Positions 1 through 8,820 of a DNA stretch of 37,849 bases are shown in pieces. Position 1 is the stretch's first letter; every line of letters starts with the position of its first letter. A model generated the notes under the pieces. It did no database searches. It worked only from the letters and a program-made list of their open reading frames with translations, and had not been told where the DNA came from. The position numbers and the translations under genes are program-made. This stretch comes from Paludisphaera rhizosphaerae (lineage in GTDB: Bacteria; Planctomycetota; Planctomycetia; Isosphaerales; Isosphaeraceae): positions 1 to 37,849 of the forward strand of contig NZ_JAALCR010000045.1 of assembly GCF_011065895.1 (NCBI RefSeq). Reading direction: 5' to 3'.

Positions 1-266
1 AGTGCATGTATGCGGTCCAAATATGTTGGTGCCGGCCGCACTCTGACCACCACACCTGGCAGTACCGTGGAAAACCGGAGTTCAGATTTCGAGTTTTTGC
101 CGATCCCGCGTCGGCGCAGATTCGGCTGTCCAGCGAAGACAGTGGGCGTTTGTGAGCCGTGTGTGATAAAATCTAATCTACGATGAAAGACATACTTACG
201 TCTTCATCTTCGTGAATAACGAGCCGTCCGCGTTCTATAAGGGCACTCGCGATGCGATTCGAGGAC
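1..266. other. Gene-free left edge
   Basis: I see no convincing gene here. The short open frames have no ribosome binding site and no recognisable protein. The stretch leads into the repeat cluster beginning at 267. A gene lying mainly left of the window cannot be excluded. Confidence 0.5.
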
Positions 267-486
267 GAAAATCGGTGTCGAAAATCGGTGTCAGTTCTAT
301 TTTCTGTCGAAAATCGGTGGACGGAAAAATGTGGAAAATCGGTGGACGGAAAAATGAACTGACACCGGTTTTCTCTGTCGAAAATCGGTGGACGGAAAAA
401 AGAACTGACACCGGTTTTCCTTCGGACCGACGGGCGAGGAAGACGGAAAAAAGAACTGACACCGGTTTTCCTGACACCGGTTTTCC
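267..486. repeat. RAYT-type hairpin repeat cluster, both orientations (BIME-like)
   Basis: The cluster contains one complete plus-strand unit (280-304) and three complete minus-strand units (348-373, 394-420, 445-471), with partial units at 267-279 and 472-486. All share the core CGGTGTCAGTTC. Short inverted arms bracket the core: GAAAAT/ATTTTC at 280-304, and GGAAAA/TTTTCC at 394-420 and 445-471. Plus-strand half units (GAAAATCGGTG at 309, 334 and 380) are joined head to head to minus-strand units. For example, 380-390 pairs with 409-419 with one mismatch, so paired units form larger palindromes, as in mosaic REP elements. The same core recurs in the array before the transposase at 1975. Short frames crossing the cluster simply translate the repeat. 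Confidence 0.85.
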
Positions 487-993
487 TCGAGCACAATCCC
501 GAGAGTAGTGAGGCTTGGATCTACATCGCCATGATCCACCGTATGTCCCGCTACTGCATGCCGGAGCGCAATCGAGACGAGGACCTGCTCAGGCGACCTC
601 CAAAACGCCTGAAAACATGATTTCTAGACGGCCTCTGAGCTTCCATGGCACGGTCATCTGTGCAACCGATACTTCGGTGGAAAAGCAGTATCTTTCCGAA
701 ATTTTCCCTTACTGTGGAGTGTTTCTGGGATATTATGTTCACTGAATTCACGAGTTCGGACGCCGGTAGAGCGGACGTTCTGCGCGTGTCGCGATGACGC
801 GGAGAAGGAGCGGTACGATCGGGAGTGGGGCGACGAGGCCCGGGGTGGGTTGGAGGACGCGTCGCGGGTCATTGTTGGCGTCCGCTCCGCGCGAATGAAT
901 CGGTCGATCGGCGCTTTGGCCCATGCCGCATCGAGCCTTTACCCCCCACGGCTCCGGTCGGAACCTTGTATCGCACAACAGGAGAGCGTCACC
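487..993. other. Gene-free stretch before the 994 gene
   Basis: Beyond the repeats I recognise nothing coding. The stretch from about 600 to 745 is less GC-rich than its surroundings. TATTAT at 731-736 could be a -10 element, but I find no good -35 box, so no promoter is called. The ribosome binding site of the next gene is GGAG at 981-984. Confidence 0.5.
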
Positions 994-1677
994 ATGTCTC
1001 ATCCGACGCAACGTCCCGGGCGCCTGTTTGGTCTCGGATCGCGGTGGCCGAGTTCTGCGTCTCGGGACTCGCGACGACAGCGAAACAGCATCCCGCTTGA
1101 GGTGGCGCCGCTCGAATCCCGCTGCCTGCTGTCGGTCGACATGGCCGGTTTGCAGCGGTCGGGCATGATCGCGCATCGCATGGACGTGGCGGATCAGATC
1201 AGCGAGATCCGGAGCCTGGCCGCCGGGCCGGCCAAGAGGGCAGCGCTCAAGGCGCTCCTCGGCAGGGATACGGTGAAGGAGCCGTTCTACTGGTCGACCA
1301 GGAACGTCTCGATACTCAGGCATCCCTCGGGCGCGGCCGCGGTGGAGGTCTCGTATTGGAGTTCCGGGAGGAATCCCTGGGACGCGATTTATGGGTACAG
1401 CGGGTTCTCGCTGCAGGCGGGGGCGACATACGAGATCCAATACGGCGCGTCGCAGATCCTCACGGACAACAAGAATCGGACCTTCCGGATCAATCTCCAG
1501 GAGGCGGACGCGCCGTTCAAGTCGTTCTTCATGGACGATGCGGTGGGAGACGGCCGGGTTTATACGCAGAAGGTCACGATTCCGTACACGGTCCCGGATG
1601 CGTCGCTGCAGTTCCAGTTCGGCGGCGGCGGTCACCGGGAGTTCGTCTTCACGGCGTTCAGCATCCGTAAGGTCTGA
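994..1677 (+). CDS. Secreted/surface protein of unknown function with LEPR-like motif
   Basis: The product is 227 residues and I do not recognise its function. The start at 994 has GGAG about nine bases upstream; the frame is open further upstream but that part has no protein-like character. Near residues 31-42 the sequence VAPLESRCLLS resembles the LE-x-R-x-LL motif at the N-terminus of many exported planctomycete proteins, and the same kind of motif occurs in the proteins at 33053 and 35534. The preceding segment is rich in Arg and Ser, not a classical hydrophobic signal peptide. From about residue 80 to the end, aromatic- and glycine-rich alternating strands (YWS, FGGGGH, FSIRKV) suggest a beta-sandwich, perhaps carbohydrate-binding-like, but this is a guess. 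The gene sits between the two RAYT repeat clusters and could be a passenger or a bystander. Confidence 0.7.
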   Translation: MSHPTQRPGRLFGLGSRWPSSASRDSRRQRNSIPLEVAPLESRCLLSVDMAGLQRSGMIAHRMDVADQISEIRSLAAGPAKRAALKALLGRDTVKEPFYWSTRNVSILRHPSGAAAVEVSYWSSGRNPWDAIYGYSGFSLQAGATYEIQYGASQILTDNKNRTFRINLQEADAPFKSFFMDDAVGDGRVYTQKVTIPYTVPDASLQFQFGGGGHREFVFTAFSIRKV

Positions 1678-1752
1678 GCGCGGCCGAGAAGGAGGCTGAC
1701 GTTCCGGTCGAGTTTGTGGAACCCGGCGCGGTCTCAGCTTGCTCTATCTGAC

Positions 1753-1960
1753 GAAATTCGGTGTCAGTTCTATTTCCTTGGACGAAATTCGGTGTCAGTT
1801 CTATTTCCTTGCGTCGTGACCGAGTTGGAAATTCGGTGTCAGTTCTATTTCCTTGCGTCGTGGAAATTCGGTGTCAGTTCTATTTCCTTGCGTCGTGACC
1901 GAGTTGGTGTGGACGAAATTCGGTGTCAGTTCTATTTCCTTGCGTCGTGACCGAGTTGGT
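1753..1960 (+). repeat. RAYT-adjacent direct repeat array, five units
   Basis: Five same-orientation copies start at 1753, 1784, 1827, 1862 and 1915. Each consists of inverted arms around the conserved core TCGGTGTCAGTTCT. The arms are GGAAAT/ATTTCC in copies three and four (1827-1852, 1862-1887) and GAAAT/ATTTC in the others. A tail containing gcgtcgtgaccgagttgg follows copies two, four and five in full; it is cut short after copy three and almost absent after copy one. Uneven tail truncation suggests repeated duplication and recombination. The array ends 15 bases before the transposase start at 1975, the usual place for repeats handled by a RAYT. Confidence 0.85.
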
Positions 1961-1974
1961 GAGACGTTGAAGGC

Positions 1975-2664
1975 ATGGGACGATCGCTCCGACTGGTGGA
2001 GGACGGCCTGGTCTATCACGCGATCAATCGCGGCAACAACCGCGACGTCGTCTTCCTGGACGACGACGATCATGCGGCGTTCCTCGACGCCCTGGGGCGG
2101 ACGCAGGCGAAGTATCCGTTTCGGTTGTTCGGCTACTGCCTGATGTCGAACCACTTTCACCTCCTCCTGAGGCCGGAGGAGGGCGTCTCGATCAGTCGAG
2201 TGCTCCAGTCGCTGACCGTGACGCATACCTGGCGATATCACCGACGACGGCGGACGTCAGGGCATGTCTGGCAAGGTCGATTCAAGAGCCCCGTCGTGCA
2301 GGACGAGGGCCATCTACTGACCGTCCTCCGCTACATCGAGGCTAATCCGCTGCGTGCCGGGATGGTTGAGGATCCAACGACCTACCGCTGGTCGAGCGCC
2401 CCGGCCCACGCGACGGGCCTCGCCAACCCGCTGCTCGCGCCGTTCCCCGAGTGGGACGCCCTCGGACGCGACGAACGCTCGCGACAATCGGCCTGGCGTC
2501 GCAAGCTGCGCGGATCTCAGCCCGAGGCCGAGATCCTGGCGATCCGCACCTCGCTCCGTACCGGCCTCCCCTTCGGCGAACCGGAATGGGCCGACAGCCT
2601 CGCCGCCGCTCTCGGCCGAACGCCTCCCCGCCCTCGGGGTCGGCCGAGGAAGGCGGAGGAATGA
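1975..2664 (+). CDS. rayT: REP-associated tyrosine transposase (RAYT, Y1/HUH family)
   Basis: The product is 229 residues, normal for the family. RAYTs are single-domain HUH nucleases related to IS200/IS605 TnpA. They cut single-stranded DNA next to REP-type hairpins through a catalytic tyrosine and are thought to spread or maintain those repeats. Visible hallmarks are the N-terminal YHAINRGN segment (14-21), the HUH motif NHFHLLL with His60 and His62, GHVWQGRFKS (96-105), and RYIEANPLRAGMV (119-131) with Tyr120 the likely nucleophile. The C-terminus ends in a basic RPRGRPRK tail like an AT-hook. All catalytic residues are present, so the gene looks intact. It begins directly after five copies of a hairpin repeat whose core also occurs at 267-486. 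There is no strong ribosome binding site; translation may depend on the repeat leader. Confidence 0.92.
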   Translation: MGRSLRLVEDGLVYHAINRGNNRDVVFLDDDDHAAFLDALGRTQAKYPFRLFGYCLMSNHFHLLLRPEEGVSISRVLQSLTVTHTWRYHRRRRTSGHVWQGRFKSPVVQDEGHLLTVLRYIEANPLRAGMVEDPTTYRWSSAPAHATGLANPLLAPFPEWDALGRDERSRQSAWRRKLRGSQPEAEILAIRTSLRTGLPFGEPEWADSLAAALGRTPPRPRGRPRKAEE

Positions 2665-2953
2665 ATCGACGCCGAGTTTTGTGGATACCGAGACTTGTAC
2701 TGGACCCCCGCGTCGCCTTCCATTGGAACCCAGAGTAGCCCCCGGCCGTCGCTCCCGCTCGACTCATGAGCGTGCCGCCATCCAGGTTCCCCGGGTCGAG
2801 GTTCTCAATCGCGGCGATCTCGCTTCCTCTTGACATCCGGGGCGAGTCGGGGCATCTTGCCGAGTGGCACCACGGACGAGCCTGAAACCGATTTCCTCGC
2901 CTCGTCCAGGTCGCATACGACCCCATCGCCGGCCCTCATGGAGGAGAACGCCG
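2665..2953. other. Intergenic region after RAYT
   Basis: There is no recognisable gene, and no further copy of the CGGTGTCAGTTC repeat occurs on this side of the transposase. GGAGGAG at 2940-2946 is the ribosome binding site of the next small gene. Confidence 0.5.
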
Positions 2954-3157
2954 ATGACGAGCCTCATGGAAAGCCCCGACCGAGTGGTCGCCTGCGTCGG
3001 GATGATGGCCCGAGACGCCCTTCGGCCTGATTCAGACCAGGCGCTGGACCGCTGTCTGGAGGACGTCGACCTCCTCCGCCGCGAGGAGCGCATCACGGAC
3101 GCGCAACGGGAAGCTCTGCGGCTGATCCTGCTGGGGATCGGCCTGCACTCGGCCTGA
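2954..3157 (+). CDS. Small hypothetical protein, 67 residues
   Basis: The start ATG at 2954 is preceded by a strong GGAGGAG (2940-2946) seven bases away, which supports a real gene. The predicted protein (MTSLMESPDRV... to LLGIGLHSA) is soluble and largely helical, with acidic and arginine-rich stretches such as LDRCLEDVDLLRREERIT. It has no signal peptide, membrane segment or cysteine-rich motif. It lies 54 bases upstream of the phosphohexomutase gene on the same strand and may be co-transcribed with it. I do not recognise a family and assign no function. Confidence 0.6.
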   Translation: MTSLMESPDRVVACVGMMARDALRPDSDQALDRCLEDVDLLRREERITDAQREALRLILLGIGLHSA

Positions 3158-3211
3158 TCGAGAAGCCGGCGCCATCGACGAAGACGAGCACGCGGGAAGG
3201 ACGGCGAGGTC

Positions 3212-4585
3212 GTGAAGGGAACGCGGATCGCGAGCGTCTCCGGGATCCGGGGATGGGTGGGAGACGGGCTCGACCCGGCCTCGGCGTTGGAGTTCGCGGC
3301 GGCCTACGCCGCCTGCTGCGGCCCCGGTCCAATCATCCTCAGCCACGACGGCCGCATCAGCGCGCCGGTCTTCGAGTCGGCCGTCGCTTCCGGGTTGGCC
3401 GGCTCCGGGCGTGAAGTCCTGAAGGTCGGGCCGACCGCCACGCCGACCGTGGGCTTCCTCGTCCGCGAACTTGGCGCGGCCGGGGGCGTGCAGATCTCGG
3501 CCTCGCACAACCCGCCCGAGTACAACGGCCTGAAATTCTTCCAGCCCGCCGGCATGGTCCTTGGCCCCGCCGAAGGCCGCGCCATGCTCGACCGCTGGAC
3601 CCGCAAGGACTTCGCCTGGGCCCCGTTCGACGGCCTGGGACGCATTCGTTCCCTCGACGACCCCGACGAATCGCACCTGCAAAAGGTGCTGCAAATCGTC
3701 GACGTCGAGGCCATCCGCGCCCGAGGATTCACCGTGGCCCTCGACGCCTGCCATGGCGCGGGGGGGCGGATGGGTCGCGAACTTCTCCGCCGCCTGGGCT
3801 GCCGCGCGATCGTCCTGGGAGGCGAGCCCGACGGCCGCTACGACCACACGCCCGAGCCGACCGAGAAGAACCTGTCGGAGTTCGCCCGCGTCGTGCCGGC
3901 GATCGGCGCAGTCGTCGGCTTCGCTCAGGATCCCGACGCCGACCGTCTCGCCCTGATCGACGAGAAGGGGCGTTACATCGGCGAGGAGTTGACTCTGGCC
4001 CTGGCGGCGCTCCGGCGGCTGGAGCAGCAGCCGGGACCCGTCGTCCTCAACCTCTCGACCTCGATGACGACCGAGGCGCTGGCCCGCGATCGCGGCTGCC
4101 CCGTGCACCGAACGCCCGTCGGCGAGATCCACGTCGTCGGCGGCATGCTGGAGCATGGCGCGGTGCTCGGCGGCGAGGGGAACGGCGGCGTGATCGACCC
4201 TCGCGTCGGTCTGGTTCGCGACAGTTTCGTCGGCATGGCTGTGACGCTCGACCTGCTGGCCTCCGGGCCGGCTTCGAAGCCGCTTTCGGACTGGGTCGAC
4301 GAGCTTCCCCGGTTCGCGATGGTCAAGGATCAATACCCCCTGCCCTCCGGGATGGGCCCGGCGGACGTCGCGGGCCTCTGGGACCAGATCGCCGCGCAAC
4401 ACTCAACGGCCCAGGCCGACCGTCGCGACGGCCTTCGGCTGTCGTGGGGCGATCGCTGGGTCCACGTCCGAGCCAGCAACACGGAGCCGATCGTCCGCGT
4501 GATCGCCGAGGCCCCGCAGGCCCCCGACGCCCACGCGATGGCCGAGGGCGTGGGGCGTCAAGTCAGCGGGGAAGGCCGCTCATGA
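3212..4585 (+). CDS. glmM: Phosphoglucosamine mutase / phosphohexomutase
   Basis: The product is 457 residues of the alpha-D-phosphohexomutase superfamily, which moves phosphate between C1 and C6 of hexose phosphates. In GlmM the product, glucosamine-1-phosphate, feeds UDP-GlcNAc synthesis in the cytoplasm. The phosphoserine loop is ISASHNP (95-101) with Ser98 as catalytic residue. The magnesium loop is DPDADR (240-245), the sugar loop GEGNGG (321-326), and the phosphate-binding loop RASNTEPIVRV (420-430). The start is GTG at 3212, with GGGAAGGA about ten bases upstream. The stop overlaps the start of the HAD phosphatase gene by four bases. The sugar specificity (glucosamine, mannose or glucose) cannot be settled from motifs alone, so the symbol is the best guess. 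Confidence 0.85.
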   Translation: MKGTRIASVSGIRGWVGDGLDPASALEFAAAYAACCGPGPIILSHDGRISAPVFESAVASGLAGSGREVLKVGPTATPTVGFLVRELGAAGGVQISASHNPPEYNGLKFFQPAGMVLGPAEGRAMLDRWTRKDFAWAPFDGLGRIRSLDDPDESHLQKVLQIVDVEAIRARGFTVALDACHGAGGRMGRELLRRLGCRAIVLGGEPDGRYDHTPEPTEKNLSEFARVVPAIGAVVGFAQDPDADRLALIDEKGRYIGEELTLALAALRRLEQQPGPVVLNLSTSMTTEALARDRGCPVHRTPVGEIHVVGGMLEHGAVLGGEGNGGVIDPRVGLVRDSFVGMAVTLDLLASGPASKPLSDWVDELPRFAMVKDQYPLPSGMGPADVAGLWDQIAAQHSTAQADRRDGLRLSWGDRWVHVRASNTEPIVRVIAEAPQAPDAHAMAEGVGRQVSGEGRS

Positions 4586-5292
4586 GCGTCGAGGGCGACG
4601 TCTGGCCGATCTTCAACGAACCTCCGTCCGCGGCGTTCATCGACGTCGACGGCACTCTGCTCGCGGAGACGACGACGTACCTCTTCGCCCGGATCCTGAT
4701 GCGCCGGGGTCTGCTGCGCCGCTCCACCCTGCTCCGCGCCCTCTACCACGGACTCCAGCACCGCTTCGGCCGGCTCGACTATGGGTCGTTGATCAACGTC
4801 GGCTTGAAGCACATCACGTCGATCCCAATGGTCGACCTGGAGCGGATCGCCTACGAGAACTTCGCCGAGCACGTTAAGCCGAGGCTCTATCCCGGGGTGG
4901 TCGACCACTTCAACGCCCTTCGCAAACGAGGGACGCCCCTGGTGCTGGTCTCGTCGTCGCCGGGGTTCGTCCTGGAACCTCTGCGGATCTTCCTGGGATG
5001 CGTCGATGCCCTGACGACAAAGGTCGTCGTCAGTCGCGGAAGGTTGGTCGGCGTCGGCAGCGGCCCCCCCTGCTACGGCGAGGGCAAACTCTTCTGGGCG
5101 GAAGAATGGGCCGCTCGCAACGGCCTCCCCATGGAACGCGCTGCGGCCTACGCCGACAACTGGAGCGACCGCTCGCTCCTGCAACACGTCGGCCGAGCGG
5201 TCGTCGTCCACCCGGGAAAGCGGCTGTCCAAGATGGCCCGCGAACTCGGCTGGGACGTCGTCCGCCCTTCGCGGCCGGCTCGGGGATCGTAG
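4582..5292 (+). CDS. HAD subfamily IB phosphatase-like hydrolase
   Basis: The product is 236 residues. HAD-IB enzymes are magnesium-dependent phosphohydrolases that work through an aspartyl-phosphate (SerB-like and related enzymes). Motif I is FIDVDGTLL with Asp21 and Asp23, motif II is VLVSSS (121-126), the motif III lysine is Lys169 in GEGKLF, and motif IV is ADNWSD (191-196), in place of the usual GDSxSD. A C-terminal HPGKRLSKMARELGW segment is typical of HAD-IB members. The ATG at 4582 overlaps the mutase stop as ATGA, indicating translational coupling; longer readings of the frame run into the mutase gene. The coupling suggests a phosphorylated sugar or related metabolite as substrate, but that is inference. 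Confidence 0.85.
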   Translation: MSVEGDVWPIFNEPPSAAFIDVDGTLLAETTTYLFARILMRRGLLRRSTLLRALYHGLQHRFGRLDYGSLINVGLKHITSIPMVDLERIAYENFAEHVKPRLYPGVVDHFNALRKRGTPLVLVSSSPGFVLEPLRIFLGCVDALTTKVVVSRGRLVGVGSGPPCYGEGKLFWAEEWAARNGLPMERAAAYADNWSDRSLLQHVGRAVVVHPGKRLSKMARELGWDVVRPSRPARGS

Positions 5293-5470
5293 GGGGATCT
5301 GGCACGCCTCGCTGGATTCCGACGAGGCCAGGTCCTCCCCAGGGGGCAATGGCGACTCGGGGGAGAGGTAATTTTCATTAATGAATTCTGGCGAAGTCTC
5401 CGGTAAGGTGAGCGCCTGACGTCCGGAATCGTCCGGAGGATTACGGCCGCCCTCCTTCTGGAGGCATCAC

Positions 5471-6451
<981 letters not shown>

Positions 6452-6496
6452 CCGACCATTTCCTTCCGGCCGACGCCCAGCCTCCCGGAGGATCTC

Positions 6497-8032
6497 ATGA
6501 GCCGCACGGCTTCCCCTGATCGGCTGCCTGAGCCGTCCTCGCGCTCGGCCTCCGCGCTGAACCTGATCGGTGGGACCTGGGTCGAAGGTCGCGGGGACGT
6601 GAGTCGCGATATCTACAACCCTGCAGATACAGCCGAGATGTTGGCCCCCGTGCGCGAGGCCTCGCCTGATCAGGTGGACGAGGCGTGCGCTGCCGCTGCT
6701 CGAGCATTCCCCGGCTGGCGAGCCACGCCGGCGCCGGATCGGGCGCACGTCCTGTTCAAGTTCCGGGATCTGCTGGAGAAGAACTTCGCGGACCTGGCGC
6801 ACAGCATCGTCCGCGAGAACGGCAAGCTGCTGGGCGAGGCGCGCGGTTCGCTTCGTCGCGGGCTCGACGTCGTCGACTTCGCCTGCGGCATTCCCTCGCA
6901 GATGATGGGGCAGACCCTGTCCGACGTCTCGCGGGACGTTGATTGCCTGACCTTCCGCGAGCCCATGGGCGTGGTGGTGGGCATTCCTCCCTTCAATTTT
7001 CCGGCCCTGATTCCACTGTGGATGATGTCGGTCGCCGTCGCCTGCGGAAACACGTTCATCCTCAAGCCCGCCGAGAAGGCGCCGCTCACCGGCACAAAAC
7101 TTGTAGAAATGTTCACTGACGCCGGACTGCCGCCGGGCGTCGTCGGCGTGGTCCAGGGGAGCAAGGGCGTCAGCGAGCGTCTCATCGCCGACCCGCACGT
7201 CCAGGCGGTCTCCTTCGTCGGCACGTCGGCCGTGGCGGAGTCGGTCTATCGCATCGCAGGGGCCCACGGCAAGCGGGTTCAGGCGCACGGCGGGGCGAAG
7301 AATCATCTGATCGTCCTGCCGGACGTCGACACGGAGCGGATCCTGCACGAACTGATCGGATCGTGCTTCGGCTCCGCGGGCCAGCGCTGCCTGGCCGGGA
7401 GCGTGCTGGTGTTGGTCGGCGACCGGGCGCGGCAGGACGCCGTCGCCGACGCCTTCATCCGCGCGGCGAGCCAACTCAGGCTGGGGGACGGCCTGGACGA
7501 TGCCGCGACTCTCTGCCCCGTGGTGAACGCGCGAGAGGAAAAGCGGATCCGGGCCGCGATCGACCGCGGCGTGGTGGAAGGAGTCCCGCTACGCCTCGAC
7601 GGCCGTTCCCAGACCGCGCCCGACCGGCCGCGCGGCTGCTTCATCGGGCCGACGGTCTTCGACGATGTGACGCCGGAGATGTTCATCGGCCGAGAGGAGA
7701 TCTTCGGCCCGGTGGTGAGCCTGATGCGCGCCCCCGACCTGGACGCGGCGATCACCTTGGCGAACCGCAGCCGATACGGCAACACGGCCTGCCTCTTCAC
7801 GCAATCGGGCGCGGCGGCCCGCACCTTTCGCGAACGAATCCAGGCCGGGATGCTCGGCCTCAACGTCGGCGTGCCTGCGCCGATGGGGTTCTTCCCGTTC
7901 GGCGGCTGGAAAGACTCGATCTACGGCTATCACAACACGCAGGGCGCCGACGCCGTCGCCTTCTACACACGCAAGAAAGTCGTCACCGAACGCTGGTTGG
8001 GCGCCGAGGGGCCGAAGGAGGGGTGGGTCTGA
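6497..8032 (+). CDS. mmsA: CoA-acylating methylmalonate-semialdehyde dehydrogenase
   Basis: The product is 511 residues. The family oxidises (methyl)malonate semialdehyde with NAD+ and CoA to propionyl- or acetyl-CoA plus CO2, in valine and myo-inositol breakdown. Features are the N-terminal LIGGTWVEG, FREPMGVVVGIPPFNFP (153-169), the HGGAKNH segment (264-270) that replaces the usual general-base glutamate region, FGSAGQRCLA with catalytic Cys298, and the IFGPVVSL and FPFGGWKDS motifs. The start at 6497 has GGAGG upstream. It follows the aldo/keto reductase closely. No other valine or inositol catabolic gene is visible here, so the physiological pathway stays open. Confidence 0.93.
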   Translation: MSRTASPDRLPEPSSRSASALNLIGGTWVEGRGDVSRDIYNPADTAEMLAPVREASPDQVDEACAAAARAFPGWRATPAPDRAHVLFKFRDLLEKNFADLAHSIVRENGKLLGEARGSLRRGLDVVDFACGIPSQMMGQTLSDVSRDVDCLTFREPMGVVVGIPPFNFPALIPLWMMSVAVACGNTFILKPAEKAPLTGTKLVEMFTDAGLPPGVVGVVQGSKGVSERLIADPHVQAVSFVGTSAVAESVYRIAGAHGKRVQAHGGAKNHLIVLPDVDTERILHELIGSCFGSAGQRCLAGSVLVLVGDRARQDAVADAFIRAASQLRLGDGLDDAATLCPVVNAREEKRIRAAIDRGVVEGVPLRLDGRSQTAPDRPRGCFIGPTVFDDVTPEMFIGREEIFGPVVSLMRAPDLDAAITLANRSRYGNTACLFTQSGAAARTFRERIQAGMLGLNVGVPAPMGFFPFGGWKDSIYGYHNTQGADAVAFYTRKKVVTERWLGAEGPKEGWV

Positions 8033-8354
8033 CCGCCCTCATCCGCAGGCCTGGCGCCCGCCAACAGGACTCCCCTCCCCTCGCCGACATGCGCAACAGA
8101 TCTCCCGATGCCTCGCGGACGGCTGCGGCGACGAGCGATCAAGAGTTCCGAGTTCTCAGCCGTGAGTTCTGAGCGGGGGGAGCCGTCTCGTCGAACTCGC
8201 CTGGAATTCGCATCTCGGCGTGCGGCGATCTCGTTGAAAGAGCGAGTTCCGGTCGGTCGTGTTGCGCTGGTCGGATGGGGCGAGGCCCCGGTGGGGCGGC
8301 TTTTCCTCGGATCCACTCGGTGAGTGGGGACCACTCTATTACTTGGAGCGGCCT

Positions 8355-8396
8355 AATTCATCCGCGCGCGGCGAATGGCCAAGACGCGGATGAATT
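8355..8396. repeat. Perfect 12-bp inverted repeat
   Basis: AATTCATCCGCG at 8355-8366 is exactly complementary to CGCGGATGAATT at 8385-8396, with an 18-base loop. It could be an operator, a terminator for mmsA (the gene ends 320 bases upstream, which is far), or the end structure of a small mobile element. Confidence 0.75.
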
Positions 8397-8537
8397 GGGT
8401 GGGAGGCGGGTCGGGGGGACTGTGGGTAGACGCACTCCTCGATTGACGCGGCCGGGATCCGACCGACTCCGTTTCCGGGATGCGCTACGAGTTCGGGGGC
8501 GGTATGGGAGCTCTGCACAACCTTCGCCGATCGCAGC

Positions 8538-8553
8538 GCTACGCGGGCGTAGC
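8538..8553. repeat. Short palindrome GCTACGC-GG-GCGTAGC
   Basis: Seven-base arms at 8538-8544 and 8547-8553 are separated by GG. It has the same design as the CCACGC/GCGTGG palindromes at 9056-9069 and 9111-9134, and both here and at 9056 the palindrome is closely followed by sequence like atcacgcc or gatgcc. Confidence 0.5.
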
Positions 8554-8642
8554 CATCACGCCGACGGGCGTCTCTTTCTGCCATGCTGACCATCGAGGTG
8601 TCTCGTGGACTTGGACGCTCCTCGATCAACGCCGCCAGAATC

Positions 8643-8820
8643 CTCAATCCAGAAATGGCTTCCGGCGGATGCTCGTGATGTTGAGCGCGGAGTGTCTTCA
8701 AAATTGGTCAATCGAAGCCAAACGTCGAGAACCTCTGCTTGATCGCAACCTGCGACAGATTCGATGTTTGCGAAGTTGTGGCGGTGTCGGCGGCGGGAGC
8801 GATCAAAGCCAATCAGAGCC
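8643..8820 (+). repeat. Diverged direct repeat, copy 1
   Basis: It starts ctcaatccagaaatgg and continues through cggcggatg, ttgagcg and tcgaagccaa, ending near gatcaaagccaatcagagcc. The same ordered blocks occur in the copy at 9151. The first 80 bases are clearly related; beyond that the match is patchy until the gatcRaagccaa block. Confidence 0.65.

Noticed and set aside
709-736. Promoter for the 994 gene
   Set aside because: The TATTAT at 731 is good, but the only -35 candidate at the right distance (TTACTG) matches two of six bases.
748-1635. Long minus-strand open frame
   Set aside because: Antisense to the 994 gene; its Arg/Pro-rich translation is typical of a shadow frame in GC-rich DNA.
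1741-1960. Array-like repeats suggesting CRISPR
   Set aside because: The segments between repeats are themselves repeats of one tail sequence (gcgtcgtgaccgagttgg), not unique spacers, and no cas gene is present; the adjacent RAYT explains the array.
3032-4402. 456-codon minus-strand open frame
   Set aside because: Antisense to the mutase gene, which has all family motifs; the translation has no recognisable domain.
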